This document shows positions 22,259 to 33,636 of a stretch of 64,000 nt of DNA, in pieces. The stretch comes from Phlyctochytrium arcticum. Its lineage: Eukaryota > Chytridiomycota > Chytridiomycetes > Chytridiales > Chytridiaceae. Positions within the stretch are counted from its first letter, which is position 1; every line of letters starts with the position of its first letter. Where the stretch lies: NCBI GenBank assembly GCA_025602905.1, contig JAHLKI010000022.1:248001-312000 (forward strand), in the 5' to 3' direction. A program made the translations under genes and the position numbers. The notes under the pieces were generated by a model that saw only the letters and a list, made by a program, of their open reading frames with translations, made no database searches and was not told the DNA's origin.

Positions 22259-25200
22259 TTAAAATGGCCCGGCACCCATTCTCGTTGTCCGCGCGAATGC
22301 TTGAGGCAGGCCCCGCTGCCATAGAGCTTTTGGAATAGTCGGTAGTTTGGCTCCTGGCAGGGATTCCCAACCAGGTCCCCAATGTGCCTCCATAATAAAC
22401 CGCCAGAGCCTTACAAAAACCTCCTGCCAAGCACCCCCAGCGGAAATTGAGTGATCGGAATCCGTAAACACTTGTACCTGGTAGGTGTGAACTTGAGCGG
22501 CAGTGAGCTTCCAAATGAGGTCGGCAGAGTTCTGAAAGTGGACTGTTATAGAAGCGAAAAAATATTAGAATTTTGGCAGAAGGATGCGAGCGTTCGGTGG
22601 CTTACCATTGTCTAAATAACCATAACGAGTAAAGATGGAATAGAGAATGAACATTCGATAAATAAGCTGCAACAAGTCTAGTGACGCAAAAAAAAACCAC
22701 ATACCGTCAGCAGTCCCGTGCACCAGCAGATATTTGACCTTGTTGAAGCCTTCCATTTCTACCACTGCACTTTTATCGTATCCAGCCCCATTCTGCTCTG
22801 GAGTCCGCATGTACCGCTCCGTATATATCGAATCGTAAAAGCGCCAGTCTGTTACTGGAGCAACCGCCATGGCTGCCGAAAACAAGCCCGAGTCCGCCTC
22901 GACCACCTTGGACGACATATACCCTCCAAACGACCATCCCCAAATGGCTATTCGGTTCTTGTCTACGTAGGGTAACTGGGCTAACCACCGTGCCGCGGCA
23001 ATCTGATCCTCAACTTCAACCGAACCCAAGTGGCCCGCGACACTGCTTCGATAAGCACGTCCCATGTACCCAGTCCCGCGCCCGTCAACAAGAACGGTAA
23101 TGAAACCGCCAGCGGAGGAGGCCGCGGTCATAAAGTCGATCCCATACCCCTCTGTCGCGACCTGGGAGTTGGGTCCTCCATAGACTCGCAGCAGAACAGG
23201 ATAAGCACGTTTTGTGTCTTTGTGGTCAAAGTAGGGTGGAGTTTGCATGATTATGTTGAGCCGCATGGCGTCGCGCGGAATCGGAAGTAAGGAGCCTTCG
23301 ATGCCATCCCGTCGTTCCCGCCCGTCCTCGCCTGACGGTTGCGAACCTATTGGAAGCTGAAAGAATTTCCTTGGCGGGACAGCGTACTTGGGTATGAGCT
23401 CGCGAAGCTTGGCATTAGCATTGTCCTCCTTCATCCATGAGCCGTCCGATTTGACTAGTCGACTCCAAGGTACGTCCGGCCCTTCATACTGTAGGTGGTA
23501 ATACCCGCATCCGGGGGAGAAGAATGCGGCATAAAATCCATGAGCAACTCCCTCCGTTGCATTACCGGCGGGCTCGGTAAAATTTAGCGGGATATCGAGA
23601 ACCGGCATCACCGACTTGTAAGGTATTGATGCTGCGTCAGGGGTAAGATCGCGCTTTTTGGACCCGTCCAAATGAATGCTGAAAACGTGGCGCTGGGAAG
23701 GCCCTCTTTCGGCACTTAGGTAATATACGATGCCTTGATCACTGTCAATGCCCAGAACTCTAGCCACTTCCCATTTCCCTTGAGTGAGCCAGTTGGTAGG
23801 CGAGTCCGCGTCGACCGAGGAGAAGTATGCAAGATGTGCATACCCTTTCTCATTTTCCTTTATTTCTATATAAGATGGATTTTGCCGACCAACAGCCGTC
23901 GACGGCGGAACAAGATGAAGTGGCTGCAAGCGCGTAATCCACCCATCATCCTTTGGTTCTGACATGCGTACTTGCGTGGCATTCCACTGATCGCCTGCGT
24001 CCTCCGCCGCCGTACGGCGGACCACGTAAAGTCGCTCTGTGTTTTGTATCCGGTTGGTGGCTCTGACCAGCAGTGAGTCCTCATCAATCCAGTCCAACTC
24101 GACAAATATACGATCATCATCCAAGAAATAGTGCTCAGGTGGAAACCGCACCGCGATATCCTTGCCAGCAGCGTTAGTCGCCGAGGGTGTTACAATGTGC
24201 AGGGTAACAACTGGATTTGGGGTTCCGGCTTTCGGGTATTTGACCGAGACCTGCTCAGGGTACGGACTTTGTGGTTTCCGCTCATAATACTGCAGAAAGT
24301 ACTCGGCCACAGTCGTCTCATTGAATTTGAGGAAAGCCAACCGCGTAGCTTGCGGGGAAAACCACATGGCGGTATGCGATTCCAAGACTTCCTCTTCATA
24401 TACCCAATCCGAGATCCCATTGATGACATTCTTGGATCCATCATTCGTGATACGAACCTCGCGTTTTGCTTCCAAAGTCACGTAAATGTCGTTGTCACGT
24501 ACCCACGCAACATGGTTTCCAACTGGACTCCACTTTGTGAGAGCCACTTTACCGCTCCCAATCTCGCCCGGAATAGGGTTAGTAGACTTTGTCGATGTTA
24601 GCGGCTGTGCATTGCCGTTCTTTACGTCCCAAACCCAATAGTTTGCGAAAAAGGAGTGCCGCCAGCCCTTTTCATAATCATCTTCAAGCAGGACATAATC
24701 AAGAGATGCGGATATCGAGAATTGGCGGTATCGAATGACATTGCCATTCCGATCGCGCGGTTCAGAGGGAACGAGTACGGTTTGATTGCCCGTCTCAACG
24801 TGATTGAGGACCAACCCGTCTTTGCCCGTAAGCGCGAAAGCCCCATCGATCGCTGAGAAAATTTTGACATTGTGAGTACTTTGAGAAGCGTCATTCCAAT
24901 CATGCGTGGAGTCTCTCACTCACCTGGAACCCAAGAATAAGAGGTCCTTTCAGGATAAAGCGTTCCGGTCAGTACCTCCGCCAGAGTTACATTTGGCAAA
25001 CCTGGTCCATAATCCAAGTCTTCATCTACATAAGGAAGCAGCCGTTAACCTTCCCGACTGAATGAAAAAGTTGACAGTATAGCCTGCATTTCAGCGTACC
25101 TTCGTCTGCCCCATTTGACGCTATTGAAGCAGCAACAATCAAGACCAGTATAAGTGCCAATCCAGTCATCAGCACGCATGGCCGCCGTATGGTTTGGCGC

Positions 25201-25589
25201 AAGACCCGCTATTCCAGACCACCGTTAGTTCAAGCCGACTCACATAACATGCAAATCTGCGTTGCTGATCTCCTCACCTTACCGCTCACCGAGAAATCAT
25301 GCCATACGCCCCTGACCAACGGCCGATTGATGTCGTCAATGTACTCATCCCCATAGTCGGACCCATCTTCTTCGTATGACTGGTTCTGAGGCCGTCTATT
25401 GTCGTCGTCATAGTACCCTTGCGACTGTAACGGTATCCGGTCTGCTTTCCCTTTTCCTCGTGACACTCCTTCGCTATAGTCCACAAAGGCCGGCGCCCAT
25501 GAATCTTCTTCGAACCCCGACTCGGTCAAGTCCACAGCGGCAAAATCGCGGGTAGGGGAGGGCGTTGAGCGGGGCGTAGGATTTGACAT
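22259..25589 (-). CDS. Dipeptidyl-peptidase IV-type serine peptidase (DPP4/STE13 family), type II membrane protein
   Basis: Minus strand, about seven exons. The N-terminus (MSNPTPRSTPSPTRDF) is a cytosolic, acidic, disordered tail. A single membrane span follows (LMTGLALILVLIVAASIAS, coded near 25120-25180), then a beta-propeller domain and the alpha/beta-hydrolase domain. The catalytic Ser lies in GWSFGGYMSS. The catalytic Asp lies in HGTADD, which is assembled across a 6-nt microexon. The catalytic His lies in TDSDHSIS, in the last exon. A DW(V)YEEEVL-type loop (ISDWVYEEEVLESHTAMWF) carries the Glu pair that holds the substrate N-terminus. Family members cleave X-Pro dipeptides from peptide N-termini. 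Fungal ones mature secreted peptides in the late Golgi (Ste13) or act in the vacuole (Dap2). The methionine at 24919 lies within an intron and is not the start. Confidence 0.92.
22606..22611 (-). other. Six-nucleotide microexon of the DPP4-type gene
   Basis: The six bases acaatg are flanked by a 3' splice site (ttatttag) and a 5' splice site (gtaagcc). The 93-nt (22612-22704, gtatgt start) and 63-nt (22543-22605, ending tataacag) introns on its two sides both have good ends. Joining G + ACAATG + TC restores the conserved Asp-Asn-Val-His-Phe after HGTAD, including the catalytic Asp neighbourhood. Confidence 0.8.
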
Positions 25590-25639
25590 GGAGAGGTCGT
25601 GGTCGTGCACAAATGGTGGCATGCGCTACAAAGCTATGG

Positions 25640-26228
25640 AAACTATCGTCGAGTAAACATACTGCGCTTGTTGTTTGAGGTGTATGAAAGGCGTACCAGA
25701 CTTAACAAGATTCCAAAGAGAGAGCCTATGTCGCACTCAACAACGAATCTTGGACTTGCCGAAGCAAAGGATTCGAGCTTATACAGCTCCTTTCACTGGA
25801 TATAGAAGGGCAATGCTGGTGCGGATGCTGTTGACAACTTTGACACATCGCGCAGATGTGCTGCCAATACGGGGTTAGGGTTAATTTGCGGCAACTTTTG
25901 AACTTTGAAATGAATGGACGAAGCGGTTATTGCAAGACTCCCAATTTCTCAGCACTTGATCACCAGCAGTCGTTGAATGCACGCATACTGATATGCTACC
26001 AAAATGGGTAACCAACTCTCGTTGATTGAGATCCTCAAATCGCCAAAAACTCCAGATTGTCTCACGAAACTCAAAAAGAGGCACGAATCATCATTAGCCA
26101 GACTAATCAACATAAAAAAAAGCATGTCAAAATAACACCAAAATCCCAACCCGAGCAAACCGCATCTATCGGGTGTATTTGCCGACTGAAATCAAAAGAG
26201 CAATCAGACAACGATTAAAAGGAAGGTT
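25640..26228. other. Intergenic region between the DPP4-type and Sec61 beta genes
   Basis: AT-rich noncoding sequence. The only notable motif is a short telomere-like ggggttagggttaa near 25870. No gene is supported. Confidence 0.5.
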
Positions 26229-26604
26229 TCACACAAGTCTCTTACCAATGTGAAGAAGGAATACTGAGGCAATAAACGTGAGAGATCCAACCAAAACTAC
26301 GACGGGGTCACTGAAAATGCACCAAGTTTAGCTTTATAGACGTAGATCAAAACTTGACCAAAAGACATACACTTTGATGCCTGGAGAATCATCCGTGTAA
26401 ATCCGCATCATGCCTCCGGGTCCTTGAGCAGGTCGGCCTGAGGCGGAGGAGGAATTTTGGCGGGCGACATTGCCAGTCTGGCGACGGCGCAGACCGGCTG
26501 CGGTGCGGGGGGCCGTTGGGGTAGATGTATCGGACTGTGAGCAATACGCGCAAGGGTTAGTATCAAACCATTTGTGAAGGGGGGAGTATTTGCTACGTTA
26601 CCAT
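26229..26604 (-). CDS. SBH1: Protein transport protein Sec61 subunit beta
   Basis: Three exons on the minus strand: 26604-26602 (only the ATG), 26534-26371 and 26310-26229. They give about 82 residues, the usual size. The family pattern is clear: a disordered N-terminus (SDTSTPTAPRTAAGLRRRQT), the conserved segment GGMMRIYTDDSPGIKVDPVV just before the membrane, and one tail anchor (VVLVGSLTFIASVFLLHIG). Sec61 beta is the tail-anchored small subunit of the ER translocon. The gene was identified by joining exons, because each is short. The second intron splits the codon for Val in GIKVDP. The C-terminal residues (GKRLV) could be extended by another intron, since gtaaga follows the Gly codon. 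Confidence 0.88.
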
Positions 26605-26759
26605 ATTGGTGATCTTTGGATGACAGTGTTGGGCGGTCGAGGTGATCGCCAAGTTCGTCGCTGCAAACTGCCAGCTTGCGGCCCTGCGGTTCGAACCACT
26701 GCTGTTAATTGAGCTCTGACAAAATCACGAAAGTTGGGCAATCCAAAATTCAATTGGCA

Positions 26760-28076
26760 ATGAACGACCAAAGTCAACTATTTAGCAGACGGCCAGAGTG
26801 GCAAGATGTGACCCCCCTGATCCAGCACGATGGACCGAGTCCATTAGTTCCGATCGCATACAGTCCCGACTGTAAGTCTAACGCGCGAGACCATTCTCAT
26901 TTTCAAAGCGTTGATGATTACTTGTTATAATAGACTCTGATGCTATGGATTATTTCCGGGCAATCATCAACAAGAAAGAGTACAGTCCTCGAGTCTTGGA
27001 GCTCACCCAGCATCTTATTCGGTTGAATCCAAGTCATTATACCGTCTGGTACGCCTTCATATGGAAATCTGGCTTTCGGTTATGGACTGACGTAGATATA
27101 GGAAGTACCGATTAGAGACAGTACTTGCGATTGACGCCGACCTGCATCGAGAATTAGCATTTGTGGAAGAAATGGCTGAAGAGCAGCCAAAGAGCTATCA
27201 AACATGGTAAATCTTGCCAGATTTCGAGTACCTACTCGCTATTGATCTCACCTATGTTTTCGCGGGTAGGCACTACCGCCAAGGTATAATAGAGAAGCTC
27301 AATGATGGGACAAATGAGTTGGCCTTTGTCAACCGCATGTTGCGTTCCGACTCCAAAAATTACCACGCGTGGTCATACCGGTTGGTAGTTCTGATTTCGA
27401 CCCTGACTGGGGACTGACATCTCTTCTATCTGCAGGCAATGGGTCGTAGCAAAGTTTGATTTGTGGGATGGCGAGATGCTTGAAATGGCTATGTTTATCG
27501 ACGCTGATCTGAGGAATAACTCGGCGTGGAATCAACGGTATTGGGTCGTGAAAAATAGACCCAAAGGGCATACGGCCGAAGAACTGGATTCGGAAGTTCA
27601 GTATGTATCTGTGATCAAGTATCGCTGCTATACGTGTACAAACGCTAAGATCCTGTGAACCCTATAGATTCGCGGTCGAGATGATTTATCTGGCCCCACG
27701 GAACGAGAGCGCTTGGAGTTACATTCGGGGGTAAGTCTTCATACCATCTTTCCTCCAAGATTCAATTCTGACTCTTTGTCTTATAGAACCGCGACGCTGG
27801 CCAACAAACCGCTACCAGCATACCCGGCGTTGGTGACTGCATGTAAAGACTACGCGGGTACCTGCTGGCAAGTTCCCCACGCGCTTGCCATGCAACTAGA
27901 CATCGAATTGGCCCAGGGACACAAGGCAGAATGCGAAAAGGTTTCTTTGATGCTTGCTCGAATCCAACTCATTGCCACGTCTAATGCAATCTTCACCGTA
28001 GCTGTGCCAAGTGCTGGCCGAGCATGATCCAATTCGGAAAAAGTTTTGGATGTATCGTGCCGAGAGCGTGAAATGA
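26760..28076 (+). CDS. RAM2: Protein farnesyltransferase/geranylgeranyltransferase type-1 subunit alpha
   Basis: About six to seven exons starting [20 protein letters not shown] and ending [14 protein letters not shown]. The alpha subunit pairs with a beta subunit to attach farnesyl or geranylgeranyl groups to CaaX proteins such as Ras and Rho. Diagnostic PFTA tetratrico-like repeats are visible across exons: [70 protein letters not shown] and [14 protein letters not shown]. The W-x-R/Y-R pattern that places catalytic and structural residues is intact in each. Splicing is required between the two halves of most repeats (for example YRQGI joins after an intron near 27210-27270), which supports the gene model. 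The TTG at 26709 was rejected as a start. Confidence 0.92.
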
Positions 28077-28355
28077 GTGTCTTTTTATTTCTTGTACATG
28101 CATCCCTCTCCCATCTCTTCCGATACATTTAGTAGAATTGTCAAAATTGCCCCTAAACCCCAAAAATGACAGCTGTCACTCACGGGAGGTCCCGGCTAAA
28201 GAGTCGTACCGCGTCGTTATCGCGGGCACACGTGGGTCCATCTATTTATATTCGGCAGCGCCCGACTTTTTCCCTGTTCCCATCCCCAAAGGCATCTCCT
28301 CTCCATCCCTCAAGCATCTCCTGACACCGACCTTCCAAAAACCTTACTGTCAACC

Positions 28356-29810
28356 ATGTCTACAAAGTTTGCCAAAGAGATTTACATTGGTGGGTTCAGC
28401 AACCACGCGTTGCAGGCTCTGTTGGCGAATGTTGTGCTAAACTACTTGATTGCATAGTCGCTGCCAAGCGAACTCCATTTGGAGCATTCGGTGGAAAGCT
28501 GACCAACCTGACGGCGACTCAGTTGGGAGGATTGGCGTCTGTTGCTGCGTTGAAGGGCCTTAAGGATGTCAATGTTGACTCTGTCATTTACGGCAATGTG
28601 TTGCAGACTTCTGGTGGTACGCTCTCAAACTGCTGGTGCCGGTTATTTGGGACTAGCATTGAATTTTCTTCTTTCTAGATGCGGCGTTTATGTCTCGTCA
28701 CGTCGGCCACATGGCCAACCTCCCATTAAGCACACCAGCATTGAACGTCAACCGACTGTGTGGATCTGGTTTTCAGTCCGTCATCAGCGCCGCTCAAGAA
28801 ATTTTGACGGGTGAAGCTGAGGTTGTGCTGGCGGGTGGAGCGGAAAACATGAGTCAGGCTCCATACGCCTTGCGCAATGCCCGAGCGGGAACGCGTTACG
28901 GTGTCGAGTAAGTAAACAAATTGAACAAACGACCAAATTTGGGTGATTGATGTGTTTATGTTGCACCGTAGTTTGAAGTTGGAGGACACACTCGCAAATG
29001 GATTGATTGATACCTACCCAACAAAGATCCCAATGGGCATCACCGCCGAAAACCTGTCCAAGAAGTACGACATCTCACGAAAGGAGTGTGACGAGTACGC
29101 ATTACAGAGTCAGCAGCGCTGGAAGAGTGGTATGTGTGGAGCAATCGCTTTTGCCTGTATCTCAAGTGGCTGTCCACTAAAAGACGACATTAGCTCAGGA
29201 AGGAGGACGGTTCAAGGCCGAAATTGCTCCCGTTGACATCAAGACGCGAAAGGGCACCGAGTCCTTTTCCGTTGACGAACACCCCCGTCCACAAACCACC
29301 ATCGAAAGTCTGACCAAGTTGCCCTCAGTCTTCATCAAGGAGACGGGAACCGTAACCGCTGGTAACGCGTCGGGCATCTCAGATGGTGCTGCCTCCCTTG
29401 TGATTGCATCAGGAGAAGCTGTAAAGAAGTACAACCTGAAACCTATTGCTCGTTTGGTCCACTGGTTTTACACGGGTGTCGACCCCAGCATAATGGGAAT
29501 TGGACCCGTCCCAGCCATTCAGGGAGTATTGAAGCGAACCGGTCTGGCCTTGAAGGACATGGATTTGGTGGAAGTCAATGAGGCATTCGCGGCCCAGTAT
29601 TTGGCTGTTGAGAAGGAGCTTGGTCTTGACCGTAGCAAGACCAACACCAACGGAGGTGCTATTGCTGTGGGCCACCCTCTCGGAGCATCCGGAGCACGGA
29701 TTACGGGCCACTTGGCTCACGAACTTCAACGGACCGGCGGCAAGTATGCCCTCGGATCTGCTTGTATCGGTGGAGGCCAAGGTATCGCAGTGTTGCTCGA
29801 GCGTGCCTAG
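28356..29810 (+). CDS. Acetyl-CoA acyltransferase (3-ketoacyl-CoA thiolase, probably mitochondrial type)
   Basis: Five or more exons from MSTKFAKEIYIVAAKRTPFG to IAVLLERA-stop, about 396 residues, the normal thiolase length. Catalytic features: the nucleophile Cys in NVNRLCGSGFQSV, the His in GGAIAVGHPLGASGAR, the Cys in ACIGGGQG, and the VEVNEAFAAQ loop. The enzyme carries out the last step of beta-oxidation or its reverse, releasing acetyl-CoA. No C-terminal SKL and no N-terminal PTS2 is seen, so a peroxisomal location is unlikely and a mitochondrial ACAA2-like enzyme is the better guess. Introns such as 28394-28457 (gtgggt to catag) and near 28612-28678 break conserved blocks and were needed to join VAAKRTPFG. 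Acetoacetyl-CoA thiolase is an alternative assignment. Confidence 0.92.
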
Positions 29811-30935
29811 ATGCGGACTTCCCCTTCTTTTATCTTTTGTTTCTTCTGTGCCTATGTTGATTGGCCTCTCTTCACCTTTATAAATTAAATTTCCATATCT
29901 TGTCCTCATATGATTTCCAGCGCAGCTACGATCGTATTTACTACCAAATTGAGCCAAGCCGATATGAAAGCACGAATGAAAATGCGCACACCCAAAGCGC
30001 GGCAATACTCCCACTGTATACAGTGGGAGCTCGAATTGTGATCTGAGCTATTTCGCCTCCGATGACCCAAAGTGGGGTGGAGCGCATATATGGACCATGA
30101 GATTAAAGTCATCTCGTTCATAACAATAGTTTATGCGAATGTTTACATTGCAAGTAATTTGCCAGCGGCATTTTCTTTGTTCATTCTGATGGTACATGTA
30201 TATATACAGTGGTCGACGTTCATTCTGACTTAGATGATGGTTTGGAACTTTAACTCGTAACCCAGATAACTCAAGTTCTGATTCTTCTGAACCTGCCGAC
30301 GACCTGCTGAGGAATATAATAGGTCTGATATTGATGGAGATCAACAGAACACACGGCAAGAGACAGGGAAAAGTGCACAGAACCGCTTCTTTTTTGTCAC
30401 GAAGGTATATCGCCAATGTTTTTTTCTTCCTTGGGTGTAGAAGAACAAGCTGTTGCTTTACGATATTTCAGACCGTCCCCCTTTGGCACTTTGTTTCCGC
30501 CAACAAAGTCCTCGTCGCAGCAGCTGTTATTCCGGAGTTACGACGCCGCTCTGGCCCGGATAAATAGGATTGATTGAGAATGAGACCAGAGAGCCACCGC
30601 CATTTGATGCATGTTTTTTCCTCTGGGAGACTGGGAGTATATGAGGCCTCATGAGCTGCCTTTGTCTTCCCTTATGATAATTTCCTACTCGAGTTATGGG
30701 CCATCCTCGGCAAAAACCGCAAAAGGCGGGCTCAAAGGCCGCCGCACAGGCAATATCACCGAAAAAGGCGTGCATAAAGCCAGAAACGGGCGAAATTGCT
30801 CAGGTAAGCCAGACTGACCGCAAACGCCGCCGCTGGGACGCGACGCCACAGGCCTGCGTCGCGTTTCATCTGGGCTCGCTGCCTTTTCCGCCGCCGCGCG
30901 TTTGACGCGAAGTTCGCTGGCAGCAACAGGGAGCG
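29811..30935. other. Intergenic region with a 22-bp perfect palindrome
   Basis: About 1.1 kb. The palindrome ctcccactgta/tacagtgggag occupies 30008-30029. A short frame from ATG 30696 (MGHPRQKPQKAGSKAAAQ) ends at a consensus donor gtaagcc and may be a first exon of the next gene. I could not show a matching acceptor. Confidence 0.45.
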
Positions 30936-32846
30936 ATGAAGGAGTTGTATTGCGGGTTTCAGGATGCCGTTGCCTTTCTGCCAAAAGCTGTTTATGATCT
31001 GCTGGGCTCCAAGAGTTTCCTTCCGCAAAGAACATTGGCTTTGGAACGTTTGCATTTTTTAAAAGAGGTCAGTTGGAAGCAAAAACTCCAAGCATCAACG
31101 ATTACTGACTCTCCATCATCATCATCAAGGACATTCGCGACAAACGCAGCAGCAGCAGCAGCAGCAGCAGGCATGGTAGCTACGGCCACTTCCATCTTTA
31201 AAGTTCGAGCGACTGCAGACTTTCTCGCTCCAAAGGACTCGTTCTCAGGCGGATCATCAGGCCAGGCAACAACGACGACGACCAGTGAGGAAAAGCTCCT
31301 GCTCACCACTACATTGGCCGACGAAACCCTCTTGTCCTTTCGTAAATCGCAGGCCTTTTACGTCCTATCCGCGGACAACCCACGCGGACTGTACTTTGTC
31401 AGTACCCAGTATGCGACCCCGTTCTCTCGCACGGCCGTCTCTGGACTGGTCCCTGCCTCGCACTTTGAGATTGTCGATTTGTTGAGCAAGGATCCCTCTC
31501 CCAATGCCAACAATGCTGCCGCGGCGGCGGTTGCAGCTGCGAATCAACAGAAGAACCAGGCGGTTCACAGCAAGGCCCAAGCACATGCGCAAGCTCATGC
31601 CCAGAGCCAGGCACAACAGGCCAAAGCTCAAGCTTCGTCTACCAGTGGCCTTCTCAACCGTCTCTCCCGCAAATCGAGCCACGATGGCCCCATCGACCCC
31701 CCTTCTTCCAAATCTACGTCCCAAAAGATTATTGCAGCCATGACGGGCAGCGGTCGATCCTCAGTGACCTCCAACAACAACACCACGACCACTACAACCA
31801 CCACCTCGCGAAACTGGTTTACCCATCTCCAAAACAACAACGCGGCATCAGCAGCCTCAAGGAGATACTCGGATGGCGCACTCCATGTTCCACCGCATCT
31901 GTCCTCGTCTACCTCTCAGCTTCCAGCTGATCACTCTGATCGCTTGGGAAACCAACGCTCAGGAACTGTGCCCCGAAGTGTCTACAGAGCTGTTCCCTCG
32001 CAACCCACTCAACACCAACCACCCCCCAACGCAGTTACTCATTCCAGGTCAAAATCAAATTCGAGTCTCAATTCTTATGCTCTCGGCCAAGCTCAGGCAC
32101 CCCCCGGCGCACCCCTACGACGCCCTTCTCTGCAACAATATCAACAACCCATTCCGCATTCCCACCATTTCGCCGCGCCCGTGCAGAGCAGTATCAATAA
32201 GCCTTCTTCCTCCATAACAGTCATCTCCACCCGTTTGCCAACATCGACAACGCCCTTGGAATACACTTTACGCTTCTCCAAGCCGGGCCAACAGTCCTAC
32301 GCGTTGACGCGCACATTTCCCCAATTCCAGACCCTTCACAACTCATTACCCATCGCATTCCAAAATCGGACTCGATTACCTCTGCCATTGGCTTTCCCTC
32401 CCACGTCGCAGCGCGTGACAAACCAGCAAGCGGAATTGACACATTATTTGAGCGCGATACTAGAGCAAATCCCTGCGCACATTCTCGCTACCCCTCCCAT
32501 TTCCTTCTTCTTTACCCCACAACCTTACCAGTATGCTCCCGTGAACAAGCCCTTGCCTGACAACCAGACCGTTAGCGTTGCTCCTACCCCCGCGCAACCA
32601 GCAGAACGCGAAGCACAACCAAAGAGTTCATCACCCATGCTCATCTCGGCCAACGCCTTGCGTCGCGACTCTGGATTCTCGGCCGAAAATGATGGTTCAT
32701 CCCCTTCCTCATCGTCGGCTTCCCCAGCCGCCATGCGCGCCCCTCCTCGATCAACTTCACGCATTCGGCCCAGTGTGGGTGTTATGCCCGGCGGTGCTGA
32801 AGAGGAGGATTGGAGGATGGGAGTTGTAGAGGCTTATGGTTGTTGA
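30936..32846 (+). CDS. SH3-PX domain protein, Bem1-like scaffold
   Basis: A single open frame of 636 residues. The first 70 residues are not conserved to my eye, so Met at 31173 (MVATATSIFKVRA) is an alternative start. An SH3-like domain covers about residues 85-185 (IFKVRATADF, LLSFRKSQAFYVLSADN, GLVPASHFEIVDL) with low-complexity insertions. A long Ser/Thr/Asn/Gln-rich disordered region follows, then a PX domain near residues 410-530 (ITVISTRLPTSTTPLEYTLRF, FPQFQTLHNSLP, RLPLPLAFPPTS). This order matches Bem1/Scd2 scaffolds, which bind phosphoinositides and couple Cdc42 to its exchange factor and PAK kinases in polarity. The second SH3 and the C-terminal PB1 domain of Bem1 are not seen, so it may be a divergent relative. 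Runs of Ala and Gln or Ser codons are frequent. Confidence 0.65.
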   Translation: MKELYCGFQDAVAFLPKAVYDLLGSKSFLPQRTLALERLHFLKEVSWKQKLQASTITDSPSSSSRTFATNAAAAAAAAGMVATATSIFKVRATADFLAPKDSFSGGSSGQATTTTTSEEKLLLTTTLADETLLSFRKSQAFYVLSADNPRGLYFVSTQYATPFSRTAVSGLVPASHFEIVDLLSKDPSPNANNAAAAAVAAANQQKNQAVHSKAQAHAQAHAQSQAQQAKAQASSTSGLLNRLSRKSSHDGPIDPPSSKSTSQKIIAAMTGSGRSSVTSNNNTTTTTTTTSRNWFTHLQNNNAASAASRRYSDGALHVPPHLSSSTSQLPADHSDRLGNQRSGTVPRSVYRAVPSQPTQHQPPPNAVTHSRSKSNSSLNSYALGQAQAPPGAPLRRPSLQQYQQPIPHSHHFAAPVQSSINKPSSSITVISTRLPTSTTPLEYTLRFSKPGQQSYALTRTFPQFQTLHNSLPIAFQNRTRLPLPLAFPPTSQRVTNQQAELTHYLSAILEQIPAHILATPPISFFFTPQPYQYAPVNKPLPDNQTVSVAPTPAQPAEREAQPKSSSPMLISANALRRDSGFSAENDGSSPSSSSASPAAMRAPPRSTSRIRPSVGVMPGGAEEEDWRMGVVEAYGC

Positions 32847-33636
32847 GAGACATTAGATCGCCCCCATTCTTCTGATTTAGCTTAGTCTAGACTTGATGTA
32901 TATATTTCTTGTTGCTGGTGTCAGACTGTTTCGTTTTCCTTTTTTTTTCTTTTTCTGTTCAATGTTTTCGAATATACTGGTCTCGTTTGAGGCACCCAAC
33001 CATATCAATCCTGAGGAATACTTCTTTGACTGATCCAAGAAACTTGATGGTAGAGCACAGAGGGTAGTCAATCCGTAATGAAGGTCGAGGCTATGAAGAC
33101 CTCACATGACAGATTAAAGTAGATTTTGATGGGCAAGGCAACCTACCCCTATTCATACCGTAGCACGATTGCTAGACTGTAAAGAGATCATCGTGCGGCC
33201 CGTGCGGCCCGTGCGGGGTGTGTTCAGAGTTTCTCTGATGGCCAGACGATTCCTTCGATCCGCGCGAAGGGCAGCGCGAAGGTATTCACGATTTGGACGG
33301 CGCCGGCCATTTCGGCCGTCACGTGCGCCAGTCTTAAAGTCCTTCTTGGGCATCAAGAAAGTCGCGTCCTTCAGAATTCTATGACTGTGCCGCACCAACC
33401 GTTCAAACAGCATTTCCTGAGCGCCAATTAGAGGTTGTCACCACCCTGGAAGGTATTTCAGAGATCACCAGAGATCCGCCGAATCTGCCTGGTCCGCTGG
33501 TCGGGAAGAAGCCACAGGCTATAAACGCAAGCTCTAGCGACGATGAACGGTCATAGCCTTACTCATTGATACAGCAGAGTAGCTCATTAGGACCTACAAG
33601 CACATACACACCCGGGTGCGTGAAAGGGAAGGAGAA
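32847..33636. other. Intergenic stretch upstream of ALG6
   Basis: Contains a 3x tandem of cgtgcggcc-like units at about 33190-33215 and arginine-rich short frames on both strands (33153-33413) without recognisable domains. No gene is claimed. Confidence 0.4.

Noticed and set aside
24856..24919. Methionine at 24919 as start of the DPP4-type peptidase
   Set aside because: It lies within an intron (gtgagt to ttctcag). Upstream exons encode the membrane anchor and join in frame.
25865..25885. Interstitial telomere repeat (ggggttagggttaa)
   Set aside because: Fewer than two full units, so chance occurrence is likely.
26680..26705. tRNA-like ggttcgaacc sequence
   Set aside because: The bases around gcggttcgaaccac do not form a T-arm stem, and no acceptor or anticodon arm can be folded.
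33153..33413. Arginine-rich short protein on either strand
   Set aside because: Composition follows a GC-rich tandem of cgtgcggcc units. No domain, no splice support.
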